Origin: Lachnospiraceae bacterium
GTDB lineage: Bacteria; Bacillota; Clostridia; Lachnospirales; Lachnospiraceae
Reading direction: 5' to 3'
Assembly (NCBI GenBank): GCA_028692055.1
Contig: JAQUYA010000013.1
Location: 1 to 45,086, forward strand
DNA length: 45,086 nt
Shown: in pieces, positions 18,189-27,268 of the stretch
Layout: the number at the start of each line of letters is the position of its first letter
Numbering within the stretch: the stretch's first letter is position 1
Translations under genes and position numbers: made by a program
The notes under the pieces: generated by a model
Told to the model about the DNA's origin: nothing
The model's database searches: none
Seen by the model: only the letters and a program-made list of their open reading frames with translations

Positions 18189-18212
18189 AAAAAAAGACAA
18201 GTTATTAACTTG
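18189..18212 (-). terminator. Probable intrinsic terminator after the MATE gene
   Basis: A short stem CAAGTT/AACTTG (18198-18203 with 18207-18212) with a 3-nt loop is followed on the minus strand by a T7 run. It lies about 70 nt past the MATE stop. Confidence 0.5.
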
Positions 18213-18280
18213 CCCTTCCTTTGTTTGATGTGGTTCCTGATAATCTACTGACTCCTATTCATTCCCTATTTTTAATTATT

Positions 18281-19600
18281 TTACTTTTCATTCTTGTATC
18301 TTTTTATATAGAGCAGGCTAAATAATAAGGTTACCGATTCTGTGGTAAGGCTTACCAACCAGACTCCCGTAATTCCAAGTAGTGCCGGCAAAGTAAAAAT
18401 AGCAATCATAAGAACTACCAATCCTCTGGAAGCCGAAATTATCGCCGATTCCTTTGCCTTCCCAATAGAGGTAAAATAGAAGGAGGCAATCGTATTTACC
18501 CCAGCAAAAGCAAAGGAGCTCATTTGAAGTCTTAATCCCGGAGTAACTAACTGAACTACAACCTGACTGTCTGAAAAAAGTCCACAATACCATCTGGTTG
18601 TTAAAGACATGAAACCAAATACCGCTAACGCAGCTCCCACTACCATTTTGATTGTGGTATTTCGCACCTGCTCTGATAACAAATATTGCTTTGCTCCATA
18701 GGAAAAGCTGATAATTGGTACAATTCCCTGCCCAAATCCCACTATAATCATACTAAATATATAGGATACATAGCCAATAATCGTGAAAGCGGCCAGACCT
18801 TCTACACCTGCATTCTTTAAGACAACATAGTTATAAGCAGTCATGGACAAGCACATGGAAAGCTCTCCGATAAACTCTGAACCTCCGTTAAAAATTGTTT
18901 CTTTTAGTACCCTTTTATTAAATTGAAAAGATTCAAATTTAAAAATTTTAGAGTACCTGATAAAATAAAATATGCGAATTATCAAAACAATTGCTACTGA
19001 TAAAAGAGAAGCCCAGGCAATCCCTGTAACTCCTAATGAGAGTGGTACTACGAAAATATAGTCAAATACAATATTTAATACAACTGTTATAATATTGATT
19101 CCCATGACAAATACAGGATTTCCTTCCCCTCGAATAAACATATCAAGGGCCGAGCCAATAACCATTAGCGGCAATTCAAAAATCAGTATTCCATAATAGA
19201 GCGTGAAAAATTCCCGTGTCACAGCATTGGTTTGAAACCAATCAGAAATAGGATGTAATAGAAAAAGCATAACCATCGTTAACGCAAAGGTTACAACTAT
19301 ACAGAAGGCTATTGTCTGACAAAATACATGATTAGAATGTTCTTTTTCTCCTGCTCCTAACAGTCTTCCTGCAATCGATATACCGCCTACTGCAATCATT
19401 AATCCAATTGCCAGATACAGATATACGATGGGTAAACCAAGGTTTACTGCTGCCAAACCTTCCGTACCAATATAGTTTCCGATGAAAAAACCATCTACTA
19501 TTGTAATCATAGAAACTAAAACCATTGCTATGATAGATGGTATTGCAAATTGAAGAATTACCTGTCCTCTGTGTTGTTGAATTTTCTCTAAATCCATCAT
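18281..19600 (-). CDS. MATE-family multidrug/solute exporter
   Basis: Polytopic inner-membrane antiporter of about 12 helices, the expected length for MATE proteins (439 residues). The N-terminus carries the family signature region IPSIIAMVLVSMITIVDGFFIG and GLAAVNLGLPIVYLY, and a second equivalent half begins near residue 230. It starts behind an AAGGAGG ribosome binding site. An AraC/GyrI-like regulator lies 77 nt upstream on the same strand, a common pairing for drug-responsive exporters. Substrate unknown; Na+ or H+ coupling is inferred from the family. Confidence 0.92.
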   Translation of the reverse strand: MMDLEKIQQHRGQVILQFAIPSIIAMVLVSMITIVDGFFIGNYIGTEGLAAVNLGLPIVYLYLAIGLMIAVGGISIAGRLLGAGEKEHSNHVFCQTIAFCIVVTFALTMVMLFLLHPISDWFQTNAVTREFFTLYYGILIFELPLMVIGSALDMFIRGEGNPVFVMGINIITVVLNIVFDYIFVVPLSLGVTGIAWASLLSVAIVLIIRIFYFIRYSKIFKFESFQFNKRVLKETIFNGGSEFIGELSMCLSMTAYNYVVLKNAGVEGLAAFTIIGYVSYIFSMIIVGFGQGIVPIISFSYGAKQYLLSEQVRNTTIKMVVGAALAVFGFMSLTTRWYCGLFSDSQVVVQLVTPGLRLQMSSFAFAGVNTIASFYFTSIGKAKESAIISASRGLVVLMIAIFTLPALLGITGVWLVSLTTESVTLLFSLLYIKRYKNEK

Positions 19601-19677
19601 AAAAACCTCCTTGTAATCGTTTTTCTCATCCGATTATAGCAAGGAGATTTTTATAATACTTCTGAATTCTTACTCTT

Positions 19678-20481
19678 TTATCTTACCGGGATACAAATAT
19701 CAAATTCCATATAGCCATCTTCGCCTACTTTATGATATTGGTCGTAGGAATATCTCTCATCTATTTCATAATGACTGGCTGGAAACCAGATGCCAACTAA
19801 TTCCTGATTCAATGTATAAATAGCATTTATGTAACCCTTATAGGGGTAGACCGCAAACTTTCCGCCCTTTAAGACACTTGTATTCTTATATTTTTCAGGT
19901 GTATGGATTGACATACAGATATCATAAATGCATTTATCCTTTTGAACTATGGTCGGATCATCAAAGGTACGTTCAAAAAATATGGTATCTTTTCGAATCT
20001 CATTTTTGTGTTTCTCCATAAAGTTGCACCATACTTCCGGTAAATCACTATAATTCCCAATAGTGCGCTCATACATTACCAAATAATCCGGCTTCGTTAC
20101 AATCCTTATTTTGGTATTGATTGCTGCTATAATTTTCTGTGTTTCTTCGGATTCTCCCGGCAACTCATTTCGGAAAGCAGAAGGTGCCTTTTTATGATAC
20201 TGACTGAAAGCAGAACTATAATTCGACGCACTGTATCCATAGTCTTCTCCAATTTCCGTAATGCTTCTGTCGGCTTCCATTTTCAGCTTCATGGCACTCT
20301 GTTCCATTTTAACTTTTTTAATAAAGGCATAAACACTCAGCCCTGTCTGTCCTTTGAAAATTTTGCTAAAATAAGATACCGACATGTGACAATGTGCTGC
20401 TACCTCCTCCAGTGTTATATTTTCCCATATATGAAGCAGGATGTATTCAATTGCTTCGGTTACCGTTTCATTATCTATCAT
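19678..20481 (-). CDS. AraC-family regulator with GyrI-like effector-binding domain
   Basis: The AraC DNA-binding domain is N-terminal (about 8-105: ITLEEVAAHCHMSVSYFSKIFK and ITEIGEDYGYSASNYSSAFSQYHKKAPSAFR). It is followed by a GyrI-like/AraC_E_bind domain (about 125-270) typical of regulators that sense drugs or other hydrophobic ligands. ATG 20481 has GGAG 6 nt upstream, better than the GTG at 20496. Its position just upstream of the MATE exporter makes that gene the likely target. Ligand unknown. Confidence 0.88.
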   Translation of the reverse strand: MIDNETVTEAIEYILLHIWENITLEEVAAHCHMSVSYFSKIFKGQTGLSVYAFIKKVKMEQSAMKLKMEADRSITEIGEDYGYSASNYSSAFSQYHKKAPSAFRNELPGESEETQKIIAAINTKIRIVTKPDYLVMYERTIGNYSDLPEVWCNFMEKHKNEIRKDTIFFERTFDDPTIVQKDKCIYDICMSIHTPEKYKNTSVLKGGKFAVYPYKGYINAIYTLNQELVGIWFPASHYEIDERYSYDQYHKVGEDGYMEFDICIPVR

Positions 20482-20676
20482 ATACTGCTCCGCCACTTTT
20501 TTAAACTAATCTATATATCTTTGTTCTATGTGCCTCATCTGGTGATAAAAAGCAGTACATATATAATCCATAAATGCAATGGATAAAATACATAAAATCT
20601 GCTACTATGCATTTTACTCCTTTTGCAGGTTCTTTACAATTTTATTGTTTTACAATACTAAATTATTTAAGTAATA

Positions 20677-21201
20677 TCACATCCACCCCGCCAGCACCAC
20701 GCTTGCTACGATACCTGCTGCCGTACATATCAGTGCCCCCGATAACGTCCAGCGGGTCTTTGTTACCTTAGCTGCCATGAAATAGACAGACATGGTATAA
20801 AAAATAGTCTCTGTACAGCTCATCATGATAGAGGTAATGAGCCCAATTCTGGAATCTGTTCCATATTCCTTGAAAATATCAAGTACCATACCTGTCGCAG
20901 CCGATGAGGAAAACATACGAATAAATACCAGCGAAAATAGTTCTGAAGGAAAGTGCAGCGGTTTTTCTATAAATTCAAATACGGAGGCAAGAAAATCCAA
21001 AAAACCCGAAGCACGCAAAATGCCCACTGCTACCATAAGTCCGATTAGCGTGGGCATAATTTTAACCACTGTTTGAAGTCCGTCAGCAGCTCCTCTTATA
21101 AAATCCTCGTAAATATTTTTTTTCATGGTAATGCCAGTGGCAATTATATAAAAAATCAAAACAGGAATAATAATATTTGATAGATTCGTTAAAATTTGCA
21201 C
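20677..21201 (-). CDS. spmB: Spore maturation protein B
   Basis: Small integral membrane protein of the nucleoside-recognition/GATE-like family, needed for spore-core dehydration in Bacillus. Recognisable by the GAADGLQTVVKIMPTLIGLMVAVGILRASG segment split around residues 35-65, RMFSSSAATGMVLDIF and MMSCTETIFYTMSVYF. About five membrane segments. GTG 21201 has GGAG 9 nt upstream; TTG 21207 is an alternative. The partner spmA lies 3.2 kb upstream on the same strand instead of directly adjacent, with a glycosyltransferase and decayed genes in between. Confidence 0.9.
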   Translation of the reverse strand: MQILTNLSNIIIPVLIFYIIATGITMKKNIYEDFIRGAADGLQTVVKIMPTLIGLMVAVGILRASGFLDFLASVFEFIEKPLHFPSELFSLVFIRMFSSSAATGMVLDIFKEYGTDSRIGLITSIMMSCTETIFYTMSVYFMAAKVTKTRWTLSGALICTAAGIVASVVLAGWM

Positions 21202-21283
21202 ACGCAAAATCTCCTGTACTTTACTATCTTATTTTCTATATCCTATGAATGATTTATTCTCTCTATTCCCACATTTACCAGTT

Positions 21284-22678
21284 TTATTTCTCTGCCTTCC
21301 AATGTGTATTTTTCACATTACTCTTTATACTTTTCATATGCTCTTTTAATTGTAGTCTTTTCTGCATCATATGATCCTTTTGTAATTTCCATTCTTCCAT
21401 CAGATGCATGGACATTTCAGTTGGTAATTCCTCCAGTCCCCGCATTTTTTCATAGGCATCTGCTGCGAAGGCATATATTTCTTCATCCCAGCCTTCATAT
21501 GCTTTATTTTCTTCTGCATCGAATTGTCTGATTACTTCCTGGTATCTGTCCTGTGCCATACGGACAGAATCTTCCCATGACAGATAGACCTCCTCCATTG
21601 CATGCACCCCTATCTCTTTTAGTTCTTTCCTATGCGTGCATACCCATAGAAGTTTTTCTGACATATATGTCACATCTTCTTTCGTGAGAAATCCATTATG
21701 CCCATCTATGATACCCTCTGATGCACAACTATTTTCCAATACAATACTTGCTGTTTCACAAGCTGCAGCCTCTGTTACCACTAAACCATTGGTATCAAAG
21801 GTAGATGGAAATAAGAATAAATCACACATGCTGAAATAAGTTCTGAGAAGTTCTCTATCCTGTACGGCTCCTACAAAGATGCATTCTTCCTGTAGTCCTG
21901 CCTCCTCTACATATTCTTTTATTTCATCATATTCCAATCCATTCCCAACGAAGAACATTCGGAACTTTTTTCCGCTGTCTTTTACGACTTTTAAGCTGTC
22001 TAAGGATAACCGAATCCCTTTATACCACATCATTCTGCCTACAAATAGAAATAATGTCATATCTTCTTTTAATTCATATTGTTTTCTTAATGCATTTATT
22101 TTTTCCGCAGAAACGCTTCCTTTGGGGAAATCGGCACCATTTCTCATCACGATATATTCACCCTTATAGCCAAGGCTCTTCAGATTTTCGCCAGCGCCTT
22201 CGCTTACCACCCAGACCTCATCGCAGGCCTCTATATTATGAACCAGCCACTTTATGGCAATCTCCTGCATGGATTTCATACCAAAGGATTCACTGACTGC
22301 TATGTCAAACTTTGTATGATAGGTAAAAATAACCGGTACTTTTTTTATTTCACGAAGTATTCTCGCTAATATTGCTGATGCAACCGGGCAATGGCAGTGT
22401 ATGATATCCATTGGTATTTCTTCCAGCTCGCGCATCGTTTCAACGTCCAGTGGATAGCCAGCACGATAGCCTATTTTAGGGGCAATATTAATACTTGGAT
22501 AACGGACTACGCGAAAAGAATAAGAATCTTCGGCATTGGGATATTTAGGAGTAACTACAACTGCACTTCCGTACCTTTCCTCAATTATATTCGCATAATT
22601 AATGACCGCATTTGCCACTCCGTCTATTACCGGCGGAAAAGAATCATTTAGCAGGCATACCTTTAGCTTTTCTTTCAT
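21284..22678 (-). CDS. Glycosyltransferase family 4
   Basis: GT-B-fold retaining glycosyltransferase, probably membrane-peripheral and acting on a lipid or polysaccharide acceptor. The N-terminal donor-side domain has SFPPVIDGVANAVINYA and HCHCPVASAI; the C-terminal domain has LFVGRMMWYKGI and the nucleotide-sugar-binding FPSTFDTNGLVVTEAAAC (ExxxxxxE type). This subgroup includes diacylglycerol glucosyltransferases and mannosyltransferases; the acceptor cannot be told here. A 70-residue charged, helical C-terminal tail is extra. It starts 18 nt after the GH3 pseudogene ends. RBS AAAGG is 12 nt from the ATG, which is rather far. Confidence 0.88.
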   Translation of the reverse strand: MKEKLKVCLLNDSFPPVIDGVANAVINYANIIEERYGSAVVVTPKYPNAEDSYSFRVVRYPSINIAPKIGYRAGYPLDVETMRELEEIPMDIIHCHCPVASAILARILREIKKVPVIFTYHTKFDIAVSESFGMKSMQEIAIKWLVHNIEACDEVWVVSEGAGENLKSLGYKGEYIVMRNGADFPKGSVSAEKINALRKQYELKEDMTLFLFVGRMMWYKGIRLSLDSLKVVKDSGKKFRMFFVGNGLEYDEIKEYVEEAGLQEECIFVGAVQDRELLRTYFSMCDLFLFPSTFDTNGLVVTEAAACETASIVLENSCASEGIIDGHNGFLTKEDVTYMSEKLLWVCTHRKELKEIGVHAMEEVYLSWEDSVRMAQDRYQEVIRQFDAEENKAYEGWDEEIYAFAADAYEKMRGLEELPTEMSMHLMEEWKLQKDHMMQKRLQLKEHMKSIKSNVKNTHWKAEK

Positions 22679-22696
22679 TTAAGAACCACACCTTTC

Positions 22697-24226
22697 CTAA
22701 TTATTTAATCTTTCTATTAATTTATCCAGTTCTTCATTCGTTAACTCTGTAAAACTGCATAATGCACGAAGAGGCATGTCATTTAACATACTGTTCGTCA
22801 TTTCATCTGAGATTGCTTCTTTGGCTGCACTGTCGTCGGAAGTTACTTCTCCTGTAAATGCCTTTACATATGGCAGGATTATGTCCGCTGCCTCTTTGTT
22901 TTTCATAATATCGCCACAGCAGGTATTTCTATTTACTGTAAAATGATAACTGGAAGATTTCGTCATGGTAGCTTCCTGCTTTAATACAATTTCCTGTGAT
23001 GATTTTCCAATGAGAATTTCATATGTTCCCGGTGCACAGTCCCAATCTGATATTGCTACATTATACCATGCGAAGGACCTTCTGTTCAATTCTATTACCA
23101 CGGTTTTTGTTTCCCCTGGCTGTAACGCAACTTTTTCAAATCCCTTTAACTCTTTGTCTGGCCGGATTGCTTTTTCTGTTTTATCACGTACATAGAGCTG
23201 AACAATTTCTTTTCCATCAACCGTTCCGGTATTAGTTACATCTACCGATACCCGAATTGTATCTGCATCAGTAAAAAAGTCTTTATCAATCCGAAGATTA
23301 TGGTATGCAAAGGTCGTATAGGATAGTCCATATCCAAACGGAAACAGTACCTTCATTTTTCTGGAATCATACCAGCGATAGCCTACGAAGATTCCCTCTT
23401 CGTATTCTACCGTTGAGCCATTACCAGGAAAGTTCAGATATGCCGGTGTATCTTCTATTCTAAGTGGAAATGTCTCTGCCAGCTTACCCGATGGATTTAC
23501 TTTATCTAACCAAGGCATTGCCACCGGAGAGCCATTGTGTAAAACCACTACTGTATTTGGTTGCACTTCACATACTTTTTCAATTAATTCATTTTGACAG
23601 TTTGGCATATTTAAGTGTCTTCTATCATAGCCTTCTGATTCAAAAGAATCTGGAAGTCCTACAAAAAGGACCGCTATATCCGATTTTTTTACCACTTCTG
23701 CTGCCACGCCCGGTACGCGTTCATTGACTGCACCCCAGTCAGACATTACATAGCCCTCAAATCCCCACTCATCCCGTAAAATATCCTGTAAGAGTTTTTT
23801 ATTTTATGATTCAAATTCTCCATTCAATTTATTATAAGAGCACATTAATGTCCAGGGCTGTACTTCTTTTACCGCCATTTCAAATGCCGCCAGATAAATT
23901 TCACGAAGTGTTCTTTCATCCATGTTGGAGGAAGTCGTCATTCTGCGATATTCCTGATTGTTCGCTGCAAAATGCTTCATCGAGGTTCCCACGTGCTGGC
24001 TTTGTACTCCGGCAATATAATTTGACGATAATTTTCCTGCCAGATACGGGTCCTCAGACACATATTCAAAATTTCGTCCACAAAGGGGCGACTTTTTGAT
24101 ATTTACCGCGGGTCCTAATAGAACAGCGACATTTTCTGCCTGTATGCCAAAAATCTGCTCCAGAAACCATCGATGCCTTTTCTTCTATTGTCATTTTGGA
24201 TACTAACTCTTTTACCTTTGTTCTCA
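22697..24226 (-). pseudogene. Decayed GH3 beta-glucosidase
   Basis: Conventional-order GH3 gene broken by at least three lesions. (1) The N-terminus ([22 protein letters not shown]) runs at about 24138 into [14 protein letters not shown] in another frame, so a deletion removed roughly 80 codons and shifted the frame. (2) A TAA at 23804-23806 interrupts NGEFES*NKKLLQDILRDEWG in-frame, most simply a CAA-to-TAA change. (3) After VMSDWGAVNERV (nucleophile Asp kept) the sequence jumps in-frame to AAEVVKKSDIAVLFVGL, losing about 250 residues that link barrel and sandwich domains. The C-terminal sandwich and FnIII domain remain open to 22697. It cannot encode a normal enzyme. Confidence 0.9.
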
Positions 24227-24272
24227 ATTTTAACCTGCCTTTCCACCTGCTTTCGCAGACCATCCATTCCAT

Positions 24273-24458
24273 TATGAAGTTCTTTCCTATATACAAAAAG
24301 AACGCATCCATGCTGCTGAAAACATGTTGCGTTTTTCTGATTATAGCTATTTGGAAATCGCTACTTATCTAAACTTTAAGTCTCAAAGTTATTTTACGAC
24401 TATTTTTTAAAAGCATACTCATATGACTCCCCTGCAATACCGTAATTTCTTTTCATAA
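24273..24458 (+). pseudogene. Remnant of an AraC-family regulator
   Basis: On the plus strand a frame reads YIQKERIHAAENMLRFSDYS and then LEIATYLNFKSQSYFTTIF-stop-KHTHMTPLQYRNFF. This is the second half of an AraC DNA-binding domain (compare IA..LGF.SQSYF...FKK..G.TP..YR). An in-frame TAA at 24408-24410 replaces the conserved Lys of FKK, and the N-terminal sensor is gone. It is divergent from the decayed GH3 gene and its last codons overlap the 3' end of spmA. Too short and broken to be picked up as a gene. Confidence 0.8.
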
Positions 24459-25049
24459 GGAACTCTTTTTCTGTAATATTTTACAAAATACGATTGCTAC
24501 CAGTGTTCCGATTGTCGTCGCCACTAATCCCGGTCCAATAATAGCTGTTGGATTCACGCTTCCATACTGACTCCGATATGCAATAATATTTACCGGAATT
24601 AATTGTAACGAAGAAATATTGATAATTAAAAAAGTACACATCTCATCACTTGCTATTCCAGAGCAGGTCTTAGTTCGTTCTTTTTCTAAATCCCCAAGGC
24701 TCTCCATTGCCTTTATTCCTGCCGGTGTTGCCGCCCATCCGAGTCCCAGTATATTGGCTACCATATTGGTTGCTATATATTCCCGTGCCTTATGTCCTTT
24801 TGGTATTTTAGGAAACATATAACTTACAAATGGGTCTATTCCACGTGTTAATTTTTGAACTAATCCACATTCTCTTGCAACCTCCATGAGTCCAACCCAG
24901 AGAGACATTATTCCAAGCATGGTAATGCATAAGGATACCGCATCTTTGGAAGAATCAATCGCCGCGCTTGTTACAGCTTCCAGATTTCCGGTAACAGCTG
25001 CATATAAAATCCCTATTATAATCATTGCTGCCCATATATAGTTCATCAT
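24453..25049 (-). CDS. spmA: Spore maturation protein A
   Basis: Integral membrane protein of the SpmA/GATE family that acts with SpmB in spore-core dehydration. Diagnostic segments are SLWVGLMEVARECGLVQKL, the conserved MVANILGLGWAATPAGIKAM, and TFLIINISSLQLIPVNIIAYR. About four to five membrane helices in 198 residues, the usual size. ATG 25049 follows an AAGTGAT-like RBS; an upstream GTG at 25061 is less likely. Normally the first gene of spmA-spmB; here its 3' neighbour is an AraC remnant. Confidence 0.9.
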   Translation of the reverse strand: MMNYIWAAMIIIGILYAAVTGNLEAVTSAAIDSSKDAVSLCITMLGIMSLWVGLMEVARECGLVQKLTRGIDPFVSYMFPKIPKGHKAREYIATNMVANILGLGWAATPAGIKAMESLGDLEKERTKTCSGIASDEMCTFLIINISSLQLIPVNIIAYRSQYGSVNPTAIIGPGLVATTIGTLVAIVFCKILQKKSSL

Positions 25050-25154
25050 ATATTCTATCACTTCTTATTTATCCTTATTTTATTCTTATGCCTTTTATTC
25101 TGCTTTTATTCTAAAGGATTATATACGCCTTTCTTTTCTTTTACAAAAAATTTG

Positions 25155-25183
25155 TTTACATATTAATACAAAAAACCTATAAT
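25155..25183 (+). promoter_or_regulatory. Promoter of the second chemoreceptor
   Basis: TTTACA (25155-25160), a 17-nt spacer and a perfect TATAAT (25178-25183), about 43 nt before the start codon. Confidence 0.75.
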
Positions 25184-25226
25184 TAAAGCAATAAGGCAAT
25201 GTAGAGTTAAAACAAGGGGGAAACAA

Positions 25227-26483
25227 ATGAATTCATTTATTCTAAAATTAAAAAATGTAGCTATTCGTAAACGTATTGCTCTTTTATCCGCTATTGCAAT
25301 GATGCTTCTGATATTACTGTTATTAGTATCCGTCTTTACAGAAGGTTTTGTCGGGGTAAGTATTGTATTTCTTCTTGCCGCTGTTTTCGGTTATCTATGT
25401 ACCTATGCCATTTCACAATCCATTGTTCAGGAAGTTCGCTCTGTACAGGATATTATGAATCAGGTTGCTGAAGGTAATTTATCGATTACCATTTCCGATG
25501 AAATGAAGACAGAAGATGAATTTGGTACTCTGGCTACTGCCATCGAAAAAACCGTTTCCGAATTAAATCGATATGATGCATACATAACTGACATCACGGA
25601 TAATCTCAGCCGGCTTGCCGACGGAAAGATGCAGTTGGATTTATCCCGTTCCTATACCGGTCAATTCAGCAAAGTAAAAGTCGGTTTATCACAAATTTCT
25701 AAATCCTTAAATAGTACATTAACCAAAATCAGTGCTTCCTCCGATATCGTTACACAGGAAGCTGACAATATGTATGATTCTGCAATGCATCTATCTGATG
25801 GTACGGCTGACCAGTCAAGTGCAATTGAAGAGCTCACTGCATCTATTCAGGAAATCACTAATCAGGTGTCCAACAATGCCACTGGAGCTGTTGATGTCCG
25901 CAATAAAGTCGTAAGCATGAGTGATACGGTAAATCAAAACAACAATAAAATGAAGGAATTATTATCTGCAATGGAAGATATCAAAGCTTCCTCAAATGAA
26001 ATTATCAAAATTATTCAAACGATTGAAAATATTGCAAGCCAGACAAATCTGCTATCCCTAAATGCTTCTATTGAAGCCGCCAGAGCTGGCGAAATGGGCA
26101 AAGGGTTTGCCGTAGTTGCCGGTGAAATCGGTAATCTTGCAAATCAAAGTGTAGAGGCGGTAAAGGTAACTTCTACTTTAATCGAAAACACCATTCATGC
26201 AGTAGAAAAAGGTTCTGCCATCGCGGATACCACTGCCCAGGCTTCAAATGACCTTGCAGATGTAGCTACGGACATTACCGAAATCATGGATAACATTAGT
26301 GACGGTTCTCAGTCACAATCAGATTTATTACATCAGTTCTCTGCTGCCGTTGACCAAATCGCTACCGTCGTTGACCGCAACTCCGGAGCCGCCACCGACA
26401 GTGCAAGTGTATCTGAAAAATTAAAAGGAGAAGCCTACGACCTGAAAAATCTGATTCATCAATTTGAATTATATGCTGAATAA
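25227..26483 (+). CDS. Methyl-accepting chemotaxis protein lacking a large external sensor
   Basis: Two transmembrane helices (about 17-37 and 41-61) are almost adjacent, so there is no sizeable extracytoplasmic ligand domain. They are followed by a HAMP-like linker (about 63-120), a further helical segment and the MCP signalling domain with the hairpin tip [22 protein letters not shown] (near 270-290). It probably senses an intracellular or membrane signal, or works through a partner. ATG 25227 follows AAGGGGG. The TAA stop forms part of the end sequence of the adjacent palindromic element. Confidence 0.92.
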   Translation: MNSFILKLKNVAIRKRIALLSAIAMMLLILLLLVSVFTEGFVGVSIVFLLAAVFGYLCTYAISQSIVQEVRSVQDIMNQVAEGNLSITISDEMKTEDEFGTLATAIEKTVSELNRYDAYITDITDNLSRLADGKMQLDLSRSYTGQFSKVKVGLSQISKSLNSTLTKISASSDIVTQEADNMYDSAMHLSDGTADQSSAIEELTASIQEITNQVSNNATGAVDVRNKVVSMSDTVNQNNNKMKELLSAMEDIKASSNEIIKIIQTIENIASQTNLLSLNASIEAARAGEMGKGFAVVAGEIGNLANQSVEAVKVTSTLIENTIHAVEKGSAIADTTAQASNDLADVATDITEIMDNISDGSQSQSDLLHQFSAAVDQIATVVDRNSGAATDSASVSEKLKGEAYDLKNLIHQFELYAE

Positions 26484-26509
26484 ACTTTAACTTTGTGCAT
26501 TGACAATGA

Positions 26510-26832
26510 GTGGCTGCACGGGAGGATGTGAGTACATTTTCACGGTGCAGACGTAAGTATGCCGACTTTGTGTGGGACGCCTCATAATGCTGAAAATCTA
26601 AGAGTTCAAAAAGAAAATGTGTGACGTTTTTTTAAGACGTACGAAACCGATGTCTGATGCGACATCGTGTCGCCAGACATCTTGCGAATGCATCGTGCAT
26701 TCGCATTTCTGACAATGGCATTTTCTTTTTGAACTCTAAAATTTTCTACACATTATTCGGAAGTCCCACACAAAGTTCGGCATATTTACGTCTGTACCGT
26801 GAAAATATATTCTACTATATCAAAGCAGCCAC
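26510..26832 (+). repeat. Type B giant hairpin (B2)
   Basis: Bounded by GTGGCTGC and GCAGCCAC. The outer stem sequence is nearly that of B1, with the same arm-to-arm mismatches kept. The core hairpin (26649-26681) keeps the top ATGCGACATCGTGTCGC but has GATGTCTG/CAGACATC in place of AAGGGATT/AATCCCTT in B1. The neighbouring hairpin is GCGAATGCA-TCG-TGCATTCGC. Confidence 0.88.
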
Positions 26833-26916
26833 AGATAGTTTCTGACATAATTAAAATATAACTCAATATCTTACAATTTTTAGGTGCCTTTATATGGTTG
26901 GTACATGAGAATATTT

Positions 26917-27243
26917 GTGGCTGCTTCATAAATGTAGAACTCGTTTCAGATAGCGTGGGGCATCCATTCTGTTTGCATCGTGTAACATTTGGAATTATGC
27001 TTAGAAAATATTAGAGTGGTAAAAGAAAATGTCAAAGACAAAAACGCGAACACACGATGTGTGAGCGAGAGGGATTGCGACACGATGTCGCATAATCCCT
27101 CGGTTTTGTACGTCTTAGATAAAGGTATAATACATTTTCTTTTACCACTCTTAAATTTTCTTGCATAATGGAGAGTTACAGGAAGCAAACAGACGGGACT
27201 CCCCACGCTACCTGAAACGATTCACAGCCTCCCGTGCAGCCAG
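26917..27243 (-). repeat. Type A giant hairpin (A2)
   Basis: Reverse-oriented relative of A1, with core hairpin at 27069-27101 identical in sequence. Its 44-nt outer stem has gathered several mismatches (for example GGGGCATCCATT opposite a GGGGAGTCCCGT complement), so this copy is less perfect than A1. One end reads GCAGCCAG rather than GCAGCCAC. Confidence 0.86.
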
Positions 27244-27268
27244 CCCCCATTTGCAACTGACTTAAAGT

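Larger units (their letters stand above)
26484..27268. repeat. Composite giant palindromic element, copy 2 (inverted relative to copy 1)
   Basis: Fills the whole gap between the convergent chemoreceptor and fabH genes. Ends carry an inverted repeat starting AAACTTTAA directly after both TAA stop codons and including TGGCTGCACGGGAGG. Contains a type B hairpin (26510-26832) then type A (26917-27243) with an 84-nt spacer, i.e. the order and orientation of copy 1 reversed. Overall about 785 nt. No transposase. Because genes on both sides point into it, it could be transcribed from both directions and may act as a barrier. Confidence 0.88.

Noticed and set aside
23804..24061. Short separate GH3-like gene of 85 codons
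   Set aside because: It is the middle part of the GH3 pseudogene; its apparent start is internal to [11 protein letters not shown] and its end is the nonsense codon.
24228..24311. N-terminal extension of the GH3 pseudogene
   Set aside because: The first residues of that open frame are antisense to the AraC remnant; GH3 similarity begins only near 24226.
11600..27268. CRISPR array
   Set aside because: The repeats are large palindromes in pairs, not short direct repeats with regular spacers, and no cas genes are present.
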